A stretch of 64,000 bases of DNA from contig CM075862.1 in assembly GCA_037975125.1 (NCBI GenBank), positions 17,546,283 through 17,610,282 on the forward strand, read 5' to 3'. Below are positions 23,001 through 33,495 of the stretch, in pieces. How positions within the stretch are numbered: the stretch's first letter is position 1; each line of letters opens with the position of its first letter. The stretch comes from Latrodectus hesperus (taxonomy: Eukaryota > Arthropoda > Arachnida > Araneae > Theridiidae). Both the position numbers and the translations under genes were made by a program. The notes below the pieces were generated by a model. The model was not told the origin of the DNA, made no database searches, and saw only the letters and a program-made list of their open reading frames with translations.

Positions 23001-25232
23001 GTGAATTAAATCCTGAATCTTTAATTAAACATGGTGTAAAATAAAATATGAGAACTTATAATTTTTGCTTCATATAATTTGAAAATAGCAAAAATTTGTT
23101 TTTGAAAAAGGAATGTGAATTAATATTTAGAATTTTCAATGATTGGTGTATAAAAAAATAAATTGTTCTCTATCCACTATTGGGTTATATATGTACCCAT
23201 ATATGTATTTAAATGTGTATATATTATATAATTACCTTTTTTTCCTGTATATAATCCACATTGGCGTATAATTCGCAAGGCCTCTTTTGTAAGTAAAAGA
23301 TTAAAATGTTGCATAATCCACTGCAAATTTTTCAGTGAACACACAGTCGAAAATATATATTGCTGATAATGTGTCACATAAAATAAAAAATGCACATTGT
23401 GAATAAAAATATAATAAATTATACTGAAAAAACTATTATAAAAAAATCTGTTTGATTCCTTCTCATCGCAAAATGAGAGGAAAACTCGACCTGAAGATGC
23501 TAATAAAAATTGTCAATTTTTATTTTTTTAAACGATCTGAAAAATATATTTTTTGAAAATAAAATTTGTATTGTTAATAATTAAATTAAAGAAATGAGTT
23601 TTTTTAAATTGCGCAATAGATACATTTTTTTAAATATTACTTAAACATGTTTGTCTCCGTTTTTTTAATTTGCTTTCTTCATAACTTTTAGTTTAAAACC
23701 TGTTGTATAATTTAAAATTTTTTGCTTCCACATGAAGATATATGAACTTGAAAATTTTCATGATGAAACTGTTGGTTATTTCACATTTTTACATTCCAAC
23801 TTACCAGAGAAGCACAAAGTGTGCTGCAATACAAAGTCCTAATTATTGTAGACATCTATAAAGTTTACTTCTGGGATTTGTTGGCTTAAAATAAATAAGG
23901 AAAAATAACTAGCAAAACTTTTATTATATTGCAGATTTATTACACTTCAATAAATACTTATACATAACAGCATTTCCACAATCTAACAGATAATGATTAG
24001 TATTTACAAACATGAAAATTTAATACTAAACAAGCATGTGATTCGCAAAGCTATTTGGCACAAGTCATCTAATGAGAACCAACTCTTGTCATGGATGTCC
24101 AACAAATACCTGCTTCCAGTCACAACCTTAAATATACAGTTTAAGCATTGCCCACTTCTAATAATTAGTTTCTTAGCCTAATCAAAAACTTGTAAAAAGT
24201 AAATATTTCTGAAAAACAGCCACTTAACAGCTAAAATCTCTGTATGAAAGATCAACAAAATAAGTTTTGCCAAAAGCAGAAGAAACTTCAAACTTTCTCC
24301 TCTGTGACTGGAAATGCAGTAAACATAAATTTAAGTTTATTTGTTACATAACAGTCTGTAAATTATTTCAGTGTAACCTCTGAAGTAATTTCTGCTTTTG
24401 GAAATTGCTGAACTAGTGAAGGTTGACGATACAAAAATATTTTTTTAAATTAAAAATGAAAAGCAATATAAACTTTAAGAAATACTTAATATGGCCAATA
24501 CAAACAGCTTAGGTCAAGACAAAATGTAAAATGACGATAGCTATCAAATTATCTGTTACAGCCTATAACATGCACAGCAAAATTTGAAACTTTTTTAACA
24601 CTTAATCTGTGGATTATATGCAAGAAAATACATTACATAATTATGTATACAAACTACAATATAATTAAAATACAAATTATTGTGTATTGACTTGAATAAA
24701 ATAAGATTCATTTAGAGGTTGAATTAACAGATATGAAATTGGAAAATAAAGTATTAAAGTTATAAAATACTATGCTTTTATTATTCATGAATAAAGTAGA
24801 TTTGTGGCAATATTTAAGATTTATTTTCATTTAACAAATTGCCAAATTTCATTATATTATTTTAATATATTAGGATTTAATTGTTTGAATATATATGCAT
24901 TCGAATATTAATTATATGAATATAACTAGTTTATATGCTAACAAAAATTTTACAAAAAGCTTGCAAAAACTCCATAAATGTTTTCATTTGATCAGTTCTA
25001 TTTTATTAATGAAATTGCTTTCAGTATACAGCATTTTTTCATAAAATGTTTGTAAACTTTTATTAAATTTATTGAATAATTTATTAGCCAATAAAAACCA
25101 GTTCGTATTTTCTGAAAATGCAAGCTTATTTTAAAATAGTTTCTCTATTTAGTTCTTGTTTATATTAATTGATATTTTTATTATTTAGCTCCACCTCCTG
25201 GAATGCGACCACCTCACCCACCCAGAGGATGA
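11097..25232 (+). CDS. SNRPB: Small nuclear ribonucleoprotein-associated protein B (SmB/SmN), complete gene
   Basis: Five coding exons join at consensus sites: 11097-11099, 14969-15232, 20707-20812, 22043-22348 and 25189-25232, giving 723 bases (240 codons and TGA). SmB is one of seven Sm proteins that ring the U-rich Sm site of the U1, U2, U4 and U5 snRNAs in the nucleus and is needed for pre-mRNA splicing. The N-terminal Sm fold (Sm1 and Sm2 motifs, about residues 9-86) is followed by a glycine/alanine linker and a proline-methionine-glycine-rich tail with PPPGMM and PPPGMRPP repeats, as in animal SmB. Length matches the 231-240 residues of human SmB/SmN. The tail carries fewer GRG sites than RG-rich SmD tails, but several [14 protein letters not shown] sites could be arginine-methylated. 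Intron 2 contains an antisense gypsy element. All reading phases fit without any correction. Confidence 0.95.
11100..14968 (+). other. SNRPB intron 1 (3869 bp)
   Basis: GT...AG intron, AT-rich. It contains an inverted repeat of TTTAACATGCAGT (12735-12747 and 12775-12787) around a 27-base spacer, a T-run at 11959-11976, and no recognisable gene. Confidence 0.8.
14969..15232 (+). CDS. SNRPB: SNRPB exon 2 (Sm domain)
   Basis: 88 codons, phase 0 at both ends. Sm1 is seen as [17 protein letters not shown]...[11 protein letters not shown] and Sm2 as [17 protein letters not shown]. The lysine-rich insert between them ([16 protein letters not shown]) is typical of SmB. Confidence 0.95.
15233..15993 (+). 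other. SNRPB intron 2, part left of the gypsy insertion
   Basis: AT-rich intron sequence from the GTAAGT donor to the gypsy target site. If read through, the frame stops after 12 extra codons. Confidence 0.8.
15990..15993. repeat. Target-site duplication AACT (left; right copy 20401-20404)
   Basis: AACT (AAACT if one ambiguous base is counted) flanks both ends of the gypsy element, as expected for LTR-retrotransposon integration. Confidence 0.7.
15994..16260 (-). repeat. 3' LTR of the SNRPB-intron gypsy
   Basis: Direct copy of 20134-20400. Read on the minus strand it begins TGTGGTAAGC and ends ACACCAAA. Differences from the other LTR are single-base substitutions only. Confidence 0.92.
16261..16278 (-). 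other. Polypurine tract candidate of the intron gypsy
   Basis: Minus strand reads CTGGGGGATACTAT directly before the 3' LTR; the G-run is the likely plus-strand primer. Confidence 0.55.
16357..17895 (-). pseudogene. pol: gypsy pol, 3' part: RNase H and integrase (internally deleted)
   Basis: 512 open codons. RNase H begins with [12 protein letters not shown] and continues through [15 protein letters not shown] and ADTLSR. The integrase zinc-binding part shows [11 protein letters not shown] and SCNSCQRS. The catalytic D, D and E lie in [18 protein letters not shown] and LVERFHRV. Shortly after the glutamate the usual stretch of about 100 residues is missing and the sequence jumps to the C-terminal [13 protein letters not shown] segment (near 16690), so the integrase C-terminus is damaged. 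The frame is separated from the reverse transcriptase by frameshifts in 17896-18040. Confidence 0.88.
18038..19258 (-). pseudogene. pol: gypsy pol, 5' part: protease and reverse transcriptase
   Basis: Open frame overlapping the end of gag by 67 bases in another frame. The aspartic protease active site is [13 protein letters not shown]. Reverse transcriptase motifs include [46 protein letters not shown] and the catalytic FVDDILVAS. The frame ends at a TAG at the start of the connection domain, where relatives continue; conserved residues ([16 protein letters not shown]) reappear in a shifted frame at about 17960-18010. The break inactivates the polyprotein. Confidence 0.88.
19192..20016 (-). 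CDS. gag: gypsy Gag (intron element), intact frame
   Basis: 274 residues from an ATG at 20016, about 100 bases after the primer-binding site. The start ([20 protein letters not shown]) and the capsid-like helices are typical of arthropod gypsy Gag. Near the C-terminus there is a basic RS-rich region and a cysteine-histidine cluster ([18 protein letters not shown]), the nucleic-acid-binding knuckle variant of this lineage. Gag would assemble the cytoplasmic particle. The frame appears unbroken although the neighbouring pol is not. Confidence 0.85.
   Translation of the reverse strand: MSEVTAVKIPAYNFSDPALWFTMCESTFELGCPKPVMDSKTKFNYIIAHLPPETATIIRDVIIQPDATHPYETAKSELIKRSGESSQQEIRKLLAGEELGDRRPSELLRGMQRRAASHNVSDKLLLELFQHQLPTSVQSILAAVSPLNLEKAAEVADRIMDVTPVPVSACSVSSDHSLENRILDEIKKLSLRVDQISRGSRSRSHERNHSFRKRSRSNTRKYDQCWYHYKFGEAARKCSPPCKFAKNETGQAEWRLPPCGEILVAFSCATKGQI
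20120..20132 (-). other. Primer-binding site candidate of the intron gypsy
   Basis: Minus strand TGGCGACCCGGAC lies one base after the 5' LTR. It starts TGG as required for pairing with a tRNA 3' CCA; the tRNA (possibly tRNA-Arg-like) is uncertain. Confidence 0.6.
20134..20400 (-). repeat. 5' LTR of the SNRPB-intron gypsy
   Basis: Same length as the 3' LTR. It contains the long GC-rich palindrome GCGCATGCGC. Confidence 0.92.
20405..20706 (+). other. SNRPB intron 2, part right of the gypsy
   Basis: AT-rich intron sequence leading to the acceptor TTATCAG|GAAGG. Confidence 0.8.
20707..20812 (+). CDS. SNRPB: SNRPB exon 3
   Basis: 106 bases, phase 0 to phase 1, between acceptor CAG and donor GTAAGA. 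Encodes [18 protein letters not shown] and [11 protein letters not shown], the conserved linker after the Sm domain. Confidence 0.93.
20813..22042 (+). other. SNRPB intron 3 (1230 bp)
   Basis: AT-rich, no feature recognised. Confidence 0.8.
22043..22348 (+). CDS. SNRPB: SNRPB exon 4 (proline/glycine/methionine-rich tail)
   Basis: 306 bases, phase 1 to phase 1, from acceptor ACAG to donor GTAAAA. Begins [20 protein letters not shown], which is highly conserved in SmB, then repeats [22 protein letters not shown] and GPPPGMM. Such proline-rich motifs bind GYF and WW domains of splicing factors in known SmB proteins. Confidence 0.94.
22349..25188 (+). other. SNRPB intron 4 (2840 bp)
   Basis: AT-rich. 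No exon-like open frame or known repeat was recognised. Confidence 0.75.
25189..25232 (+). CDS. SNRPB: SNRPB exon 5 (terminal)
   Basis: Acceptor TTATTTAG, then [14 protein letters not shown] and TGA (25230-25232), the canonical SmB C-terminus. Confidence 0.93.
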
Positions 25233-25317
25233 AATTAGAAGCTGCATTAAACTGGCTTAAAATTAGCCAATTTAAATCTTATCTGAACAATTTTATATCT
25301 TCGAAATTTGTAAAAAC

Positions 25318-25323
25318 AATAAA
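25318..25323 (+). terminator. SNRPB poly(A) signal AATAAA
   Basis: AATAAA occurs 86 bases after the stop codon, followed by T-rich sequence. The 3' untranslated region would be about 100-110 bases. Confidence 0.6.
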
Positions 25324-25428
25324 AGTTTTCTTTCATGTAAAAGATCTTATTTTTGTAGTGACAATATAAAAAATTTCATCCACTCAAAATTAGAACTTCT
25401 TATTTGATTTCTTTTTGTTAAGTAATGT

Positions 25429-25484
25429 GAATTCCAAATTAAATGTTTCATAGCAAATTGCATGAAACATTTAATTTGGAATTC
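25429..25484. repeat. Perfect 23-bp inverted repeat (hairpin)
   Basis: Arms 25429-25451 and 25462-25484 are exact reverse complements starting GAATTCCAAATTAAATG. The 10-base spacer AGCAAATTGC is itself nearly palindromic, so the hairpin can extend to about 27 paired bases with one bulge. It lies about 105 bases beyond the SNRPB poly(A) signal. Confidence 0.85.
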
Positions 25485-26467
25485 AAAGTTTTTCAAACTA
25501 AAAATTTGAAATGAAATGAAAATTTAAAAAAGTGCTCTTGGATATTTTGTATAATATCAAATTTTCGATTTGTCTGTTCATTGATTCCTTAATTCAATGA
25601 TTAGATGAAAATTAACACTTAGTTTGTTGGTAATTAAGCATAGGTAAAATGCCATTTGAAGGTCTTTTATAATATCTGCTAGAAAATAAAGCAAATTATA
25701 TAAAATTGTTAACAAAAATAATTGTAAATTTACTAAGCATTACATTTTAATTCAAGAATGTTACAATTAACTGTTATCGCATAATTTTATTCTTAAATTT
25801 ATGCTTCTATATTTTTAATGAAAAAATGAAACATCGAGACATAATATTAAAACTATGGTAAGTAACCAATTTTTTAGAAAGTGTCGTCAAAAATGAATTC
25901 TGTATAAAAAACATTTAACTTGTGTTAAAAATCCCTTAAGCACAAATCATTTATTAATAATGTTAAAGTATACATTTTAGCTGGAAATATTTTAAAATTC
26001 TATAATATTACCTTAGAAATATAATAGGGAAATATTGAATTTTGTAACTCTTGTTAATGCCATTTTATTTGCTTGTAATTATTTTGATAGCTTTCATATA
26101 AATTTGTGTCACGATATTTTTATGAACAATTTATTAAAATTCTCCAAATGCACCTTTCAAGTTTTTCTTTTCTAAAAAAAGTTTTTTCAAGTTCTAAAAA
26201 AAATGAGATAATTGCAACATACTGTCATGAGATCAGCAAATACAATTCATCAATGTTTTATTTTTCTTCTCGCAATGATGCTCTGAATTATCTTTTCCAT
26301 ACTAAATGACATCTGATTTATTAATTTGAAGTTTTTCCTTGATTTTTGGAAGCTAATGTCTATTGTGTTAAATTTAATATTGAATTACCTATAGCAAGAA
26401 ATGTTTTGTTTGATATGAAAATGTGATGTAGTGTTTGCAACGTGAAAATTACTTTTCTGCTTTTTAT
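25485..26467. other. AT-rich intergenic DNA
   Basis: Nothing recognised between the hairpin and the decayed hAT element. Confidence 0.4.
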
Positions 26468-28295
26468 CAGAGTTCGTACAACTCTTGGAATTTCGACTTG
26501 ACTCTTTGAAAATCCTGAATTACTCCTGGAATTTTTACTTTATATCTTTATTTTTTGTTAAAAATAGAATAATATAAGTTTTTTTTGCATTAATATTTTA
26601 AAATTTTCAATGATATTGCCTGAAAACCTAATTGAGCATTAGCCCTTAATATTACCCTTAAAAGGTGGAACAATCAACATTTGATTGTTGTATTCATAAC
26701 TGTTGAGTAAAATAAAGACCCTGTTCAGCAGCGATAGCTTAATGATGATTTCGTTCAGTCAGGATCAAATGCAGTATTTAGATTTATGTGTGTGAAGTGA
26801 TGAGTGATTATTAAAATTGTCATGCAGTGCAATCAGATGATCAATTTTAATTGTTTATTTTTCTGTTTTCTTTCTATTGTATGAAATTCACTGAATATTA
26901 ATATTTAAATATAAAATTTTTGAGTTAAAATAAACTTTCCATTTCTCCCTTGGTGAAAATTGCATGTAATTTCAGTGAATTTGAAGAATTTATTTATCAA
27001 TGAAAAATGTGTTATTTTATATGCCAGGTTGAAAGTGTTTTTTCTATGACCAATGGACTCTTTGTATGGATTTTAAAGACTGACTTTTGCATGGTTCAGA
27101 AAAAAAAATTTCGATATTTTGTGGAAGAGTTTAAATCATTACAACTGACTGTAAGATTTCAAGATTGTATTGATGAGAAATTCGATCATATTAGATAGAA
27201 TATGTACTTTTTCTCAAATAGAAAAAATTGTCACTTATGAAAAGTAACTCATTTGCTTTTACTGCTCTCTTTGTCAAGTATCTGTTGAGTGTGGCTTTTC
27301 TGTGAACAAAAATTTGTGGTAGAAAATTTAAGTAATCACACAGTCAATTGTGTAACTAAGGGCATCATTGATCACATCTGAAGCATAGGAGCTGTCAATA
27401 ATATAATTAGCAAAGACCTTCTTAGTTTTGCTGCTGGTGCCAGGTAAAAGTATAAATTATAGTTAGATGAATTAAAACAGCAAAAAAGGACCTGATATCA
27501 GAAAGAAATTGAAAAGCACTTGAAGAGATTAATAAACTTAAAATCAAAATGAAATGTTTGGAAGATGACATATATGAATTTGGAAAATCTACAACATGAA
27601 TTACTGAGAAAGCTGAAAGAACTGGTAAACTACATTAATTGCAAAAGCTATACAGGTGGAAAGTTAGCATTTTCTAACAGCTATATTTTGTATACATAAG
27701 TAATCAAGAAATGTGAAAATTTATTGAATGAATAAAGAAATAGAAATGTCTATAATATGGATGTAAAATTGTATTATTTCAAAAGTAAACAGAAAAAATT
27801 TTTTGAATTGCTTTTATGTGTATTGAAATGTTGGAAATAGTCATCCTAGAAACTTTATTTAAGTTTTTGTTTTGTTTTGAATAAGTATATTTATTTGAAA
27901 AGAGGTTATAAACATCTTGAAATACTCAATAAATTAATAAATAAGAATCTAATGATTAAAAATTCTAAAATTACCCGTCATTTTATATAATATAGAATTC
28001 AGTAATGTAAAGAATATTGATTATTTAAATAAAATGTTTCTATTATTGCTGTAAATTCATTGAAGTCTTTCAAAGCATTCATGAAATATAATTCTAATTT
28101 TAATAAAAACAATTGTTTCTATTTGTAAATACGATTGAAAAATGTTGAATATACACAATTATATGCGTATTTGGTTAAGACCAATTTTTAAAATAAGCTG
28201 TTTAACATGAATGACGATACCTCCTGGAAATTTTTGATTTGAATCCTGAAAAACTCTCGTTACATGAATCCTGGAAATCTGTTGTATGAACCCAG
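26468..28295 (+). mobile_element. Decayed hAT-like element with imperfect terminal repeats
   Basis: The left end reads CAGAGTTCGTACAACTCTTG and the right end, inverted, CTGGGTTCATACAACAGATT. Inside both, CCTGAA/CCTGGAA-type words recur. Both ends are bounded by TTTTAT, a possible decayed target duplication. Between them lie transposase C-terminal remnants on the plus strand. About 1.8 kb; mostly non-coding now. Confidence 0.6.
27000..27690 (+). pseudogene. hAT transposase C-terminal fossil
   Basis: Broken plus-strand frames give VESVFSMTNG, then SVECGFSVNKNLW (the hAT C-terminal ERGFSxNK-like block), IIDHI, DLLSFAAGAR and KYKL-LDELKQQKR, followed by a lysine-rich coiled segment (KEIEKHLKRLINLKSK). 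At least six stops or shifts interrupt it. The N-terminal and catalytic parts are lost. Confidence 0.55.
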
Positions 28296-29952
28296 TTTTA
28301 TGATAAATTATTCAAAGGATGACATGTAATATTTTCACATTTTTATCAGACTAGTTTATTCTGCTTTTAAATAAATATTAAAATTTGCAAGCAGAAAAAA
28401 AATATTGAGGTTGCTATATAAATTTTATTTTTAAAATTAAGATTTTTGTATTGAATCGGTTGCTATAAAAAAATCGATCATAGAAAAACTAAGCAAACTG
28501 AACACTACCTATTAAGATTTTTAAAAAAAATTCTTTTCATTATTTGTTTTTATTTTAATTTTTCAAAAAATTACGACTTAAAGCATTTTGGTTATGAAGG
28601 AATCACATAATCCAATCTTTTTATCAGTAAATGTTTGAAAAATACTTTTTATCAGTTAATGTTTGATTTAACTCCCAAATATTACAACATTCATTTAAGG
28701 TATGACAGTAATTTGTATCCAAAGAGTTATGAATGCCTTCTCATACCATTTTGTTGAAAAATTGAATTATTCTTCAAAAATAATCGTGGAAATAGTTTTA
28801 CATTATATAGGTATTCACAAAATTACAAGAATATTTTAAATTTGTTGTCTTTGCAAATAAACTCAAAGGACCTACAGTTGGAGAGAAAGTCTCACATTTT
28901 ATAGTGTAATTTTTTTATATATTGCTTTTGCTTAACAGTGAGTACAAATTAAAATTTAAAATTCTTAATATATATGTATACACACACATACATACTGTTT
29001 AAAAAGCAAATCCTAATATTTCTTTGATTACATGTTCCTAATTTACCACTAATTCTTTATTACATTATTAATATAAAATTTTGGTACATGGAGAATTGTA
29101 AAATTTTCTTTTTTTAGATGGTCTAGTCCTGATTTTCAAGTATATTTAGTGGATTATTTTCTTATCCTTGACAATCACATGCTCCTACTTAATGTTAGAC
29201 TAGGGAAAATTCCTTGAGAGAAATAAATTCTGTTAGCTTGATAAAGAAATATATATGTATAATGTATGATAAAAATGTTAATGAGCCAATTGTACCTCAG
29301 GATTCTTAATTAAGGATTACAAACATAATTTATTTTAGCATGCCAAATGATTTATTTTTTTAGCATTAATAATTACTATGGAATTATGGAAATTGAAATT
29401 TAATTATTTTGAAAGCTGCACAATGATTTTTGCACTTAGAAAGTTTCATCGAGAAAACTAAAAAGTCCCTACATCTTTCACAAAATTTATGCTTTTCTTT
29501 TTGCAATTTTATTATAAGTGTAAAACATGATTAAATTGTGTAATTTACAATCTTTTCATATTCCCCGAAGATCTTTTATGTCTATATGAGCATTTTTTAT
29601 TTTTATACAGGGAAAATTTAAAGTTGTACTGTTTCATTCAAATGTACTAGCAAATATGTGCAGAAGTACCGAAAAATAGTGTAGCTATCCAGAAGGCAGT
29701 AGCATTGTGTGGTGATCTTATTCATACTCAAATTATTAATTTTGACAGTTTGTGTTTCGAATGATCGTTAAATTAGAGGAGTTAGCTGGTTAAAGTACTA
29801 TTTTTAGAATCAATTAAAAATTCTGTGTGCTCGTTTTTTTATTATATATTCATATATTGTAATACTTTTCTTATATTAGAGTATCACAAGATATTTTCGG
29901 GTATTATCTCCAACAGTCGGCAACACAGTGGATTAATTTCAGTAACAACTTT
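28296..29952. other. AT-rich intergenic DNA
   Basis: No gene or repeat supported; a short TATGTATACACACACATACATA-like microsatellite occurs near 28970-28998. Confidence 0.4.
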
Positions 29953-29964
29953 TTAAATTCATGA

Positions 29965-30182
29965 GGGCGCTCTGTGGCGGAGTGGTCAAAGTATCACTCC
30001 GCTAATCGCTTGAGAGCGTAGGAGTGTGGGTTCGATTCCCACCGTGACCCTGGGTGTTTTCTTCGTTATTCTTCTGTGGTTGTACATATGTCATTGTGCT
30101 ATTTGTCCTATTATGGACGAAGACTTACAAGCGGATCTCAAGAATCAAGCATACAAGTCTGAATATATGTAATATAATGTAA
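29965..30182 (+). mobile_element. tRNA-derived SINE with perfect 12-bp target duplication
   Basis: The 5' part is tRNA-like (tRNA-Ser-like, with GCT in the anticodon position). It has an A box TGGCGGAGTGG and a B box GGTTCGATTCC, the RNA polymerase III internal promoter. A 130-base tRNA-unrelated body follows, ending in ATATGTAATATAATGTAA. The duplication TTAAATTCATGA occurs at 29953-29964 and 30183-30194, showing LINE-type target-primed insertion. Too diverged in the acceptor stem to be a working tRNA gene. Confidence 0.9.
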
Positions 30183-30489
30183 TTAAATTCATGACGCTCA
30201 ATATGCGATACTTGGCATACATGCTCACATGAGATCAGTTTAAGTATATAGTAGAAGATACAGTAGCTATTCAAAACAAAGGATATTATATATATTAAGG
30301 TTATGAGAATGAATCTTTTTTGCGATTGGAGAAATGTTTAACTTCATAGGTTATATAAAAATATATATTGAGCCATTTAGATACACAAAAAAGGTATTTT
30401 CTTGGGAGAAAATCCATTTTTTGTAGGGATATTTTTTTCCTTGGATAACCATAACATTGAATATACCTTATGGATGGAATATGTATATT

Positions 30490-31170
30490 AATTTATTGGA
30501 ATATTCTGTCTCGCTCGTCCGAAGGGGCTCTTTTTCCGGTTCTTGTAGTTTGGCGATGGTAGGTGGTCAGTAACTGGTCTTACTAGAATGTTCCAAACAT
30601 TCTCTATTGTGTTCATGCCAAATACTGGTCACTTCATTCTTACGATTCTTTATTCAAAAAGGAAATATCCTCCATCTGGTAACAATGTAGCTTGATATTT
30701 TCATCCATTAACATAATAGCTCTCCAATTGCTGTTGAGTAAAGGACTACAATTGGCATGAGGAATTCATCCCTATACTGATGACCGATTAGAAATTCATT
30801 TCGAGTGACGTTGAAGTCGGTGCATTCATCAATGGAGATACCAGTTTAGACTATCCATAACCGCCTTACAAATCTGATGCTACATTGCATGCAAATGCTG
30901 GATTACTTTGAATGCCACCTTCCAAACGAAAATTTTGTCTAATATTAGTAAAAACAGGAAAAGGATATGTGTCAAAATATTGTATCAATCAGTTTTATAA
31001 TTTACATATTCTAGTGACCAATCATTGTAGTCTCCATAATAACTTGCATTTAACGCAACACAGCACGATTCAGCGACCATACATATCTTTATTGGAGCTG
31101 GTTTTTAGTCGTAGCCGAGTAATAGAACTGGAGAATGACATTCATATTTCGCGGTTATCGAGTTGTTAAT
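30490..31170 (-). pseudogene. Tc1-like transposase fossil
   Basis: Minus-strand fragments read GISIDECTDFNVTRNEFLIG then YRDEFLMPIVVLYSTAIGE, matching the GGISxxGRTDLxxxxNGxLTGxRYRDE segment of Tc1 transposases. Further remnants are TSIWHEHNRECLEH (the PDMNxIEHVWD region) and TIAKLQEPEKEPL. Heavily shifted and with stops; about 170 codons are recognisable. It is a different lineage from the copy at 8966. Confidence 0.65.
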
Positions 31171-31739
31171 CTCTATTGGGCGTTCTTTTATATTTATGAC
31201 TAACCTCGTTCTGATTTTGTGTTTGCATTTTGTCTCCAAAAATAGTTCTAGATCCTGAAAGTCATTTTATGAAACTCCTAATGCTTTTGTTGCATCGATT
31301 TGACGAGTCACCAAAATTGCCTATAAAAGTGGATTGATGCTCAAAGGAGGCTACTTTGAACAATTATAAAATATAACAAATAACCTGTGTGGGCTTCAAA
31401 AATGTCAGTGAGCTTCGTATTAATTCCTTTCTCAGAAGAAAACCAGTCATTATATTTCTATGTATATCACAAAAACTTTTCACTTTCTTTTTCAAGGTTA
31501 ACAAAATTTTGATTCTCTTACAAGGATTTGAGAATGATGCAACTGTTTATATTCTCAATATCATTTGGTATAGGTACATCAATTATCATTGATTTGATAC
31601 TTTCTGCATGGCAGACATTGTATAGGATTACGGTTGATAACAGCCTTTTTGTAAGTTTTCATCTAAAACGAAAGTTTATGAAATTCTGTAAGCCCTCTGA
31701 AGTTTGGTTTCTTTCTATTGTCATTTTTTGTACATGAAG

Positions 31740-31860
31740 TCTAGTTCTATCGAGATTTACAGTTTCAATGGATTTCAAATCACAACAAATATTTAATCCA
31801 AGGTGGGAGTTGAACCGAAGGTTAAAGCATAAATTTATTGGCAACTCTGATTTTTGAAGT
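31740..31860 (-). mobile_element. SINE-like fragment with B box
   Basis: Minus strand contains GGTTCAACTCCCACCTTGG, a good RNA polymerase III B box plus T-arm partner, followed by non-tRNA sequence. The A-box side is weak. Confidence 0.35.
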
Positions 31861-32566
31861 CAGTAGTACAAAAATAGAAAAGCATTTCTATTCTAATTGT
31901 AGACATACAATGAATGTTACTTAATGCTAGTTCCATTTTAAAATTGTAGCAAGTCTTCCTTCAATTCCATTTTTTCATTATGTAAAATTTAATTCTTAGC
32001 TGAATTTATTGCACCTTGCCAGTAAACTTTGTATGTTATGCTGAATTCATTCACATTTCAAAACTAATTATTCATTTTTTGTAACACTTGTCTCATCTCC
32101 ATATATTCCAAACATTTCAGAGTGACAGAAGCAATTTTTGTAGAGAGATTTATTAAAATTTAAATTTTATTGAAAAGAATAATTATAAATACTTTGAATA
32201 AGAGCTCTATCAAAACAGTTGAACTCTAAAAAAATTATTCAAGATAACTGTATGCAGACTGAAACCAGGTATTACTTTGACTTGAAAATTATTTGATTAA
32301 ATAGGAATCAAGAGTCATGAATTTTAGCGATTATTCAAGTAAATTTAGAATGCGCCGCCTTGAATTGTAGCCAATGTAAAAATGATCAAGTAATGGATTC
32401 TAAGCATCTTGGAGTGGTTAATATAAGATATTAGAACAATTAGACTTTTGTCTGATTAATTTTGAATTTTTACTTTTTATTTATTATTCTAATTCCATGT
32501 TATTTATGAGTTAAATCTTGCTTGTTTGTGATGAGTTTTAACTTTGGTGAAAGATTAGCATGACTG
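31861..32566. other. AT-rich DNA, nothing recognised
   Basis: No coding frame or repeat supported. Confidence 0.4.
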
Positions 32567-33345
32567 CCAGCCGTACTGATTTTATTGCGAAACTCCTGAT
32601 TTTTCATCATTTTTTCAATAATGTATGAAAATCTACTGATTTTTGGCAATTTCAGTGAAAAACTTAAAAAGAGCCAAAATTTTCCTGGGAAAAAATGTGT
32701 ATTTATTTTAGTAGTTTATACAATCAACAGATTGTGGGTAACAGAAGTTTAATTATGACTAAATATTCTAAAAATGAAAAAAAAAAATTTTTTTTGAACA
32801 GCAGTCCACCAATTCATTTCTAAAAAATGCTAAGTCAGCAATGTATGTAAAAAATAAATTGCTCCGAGTTATTCGAATTTGAAATGTATTACATTTTTAT
32901 GGACAAAGTATTTGATAATTTCTATATTCTTAGAAGTATTTGTCACCGAATTAAATTTATTTATAATGTATTTTATGTTTTCATATAATTTTATAAGTTT
33001 AATATTTATAAATTGCACTAGTGTAGCAAAAGTTACATTATAAAATAAATATTGGGACATAAACGGTGATATTTATTTTCTACATTTAGTATATTTTATT
33101 TTTTATAGTTCTTATATGAAGTTGATGAATATTTTATTAAATTATTAAAATTAACACATAAAATAAATTTAATATAAATTATTCTCTGAATATATAATCT
33201 AAAGAATAAGATTGTCCTTTTTAATACTACCGTTTTAAACATCCTGTTTCAAACAAAAATGTCGCTAGTAGTGACTCCCGATTTTTTCCCACAAAATCAG
33301 TAAATCTACTGAATTTTTTTCTACAAGGTTAGCAGGTATGGCTTA
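32567..33345. mobile_element. Possible non-autonomous DNA element with weak terminal repeats
   Basis: Left CTGCCAGCCGTACTGATTTT and right (inverted) CTGCTAACCTTGTAGAAAAA resemble each other at 14 of 20 positions, and ACTGATTTT recurs within both subterminal regions. No coding content and no clear target duplication. Confidence 0.25.
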
Positions 33346-33495
33346 GGTAAGGTCGTCCTAAGCTCATTTTTTTGCTCAGGAGGACAAATTAAGACTGAAA
33401 TCTATAGTTTAAAAGATCTAAGCTAGGGTGAAAGTGGGATCAAACCCATGAACAGTTGAATCAAAGGCCAGAAAGCTAACCTTTCAACTGTCAGT
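33346..33495 (-). mobile_element. tRNA-derived SINE-like fragment
   Basis: Minus strand shows a tRNA-like order: GTTGAAAGGTTAGCTTTCTG, then TTGATTCAAC, then B-box-like GGGTTTGATCCCA. A 3' body follows. Degenerate; ends not defined. Confidence 0.4.

Noticed and set aside
29965..30050. Functional tRNA-Ser(GCT) gene
   Set aside because: Acceptor stem does not pair properly and the sequence continues into a SINE body with target duplications.
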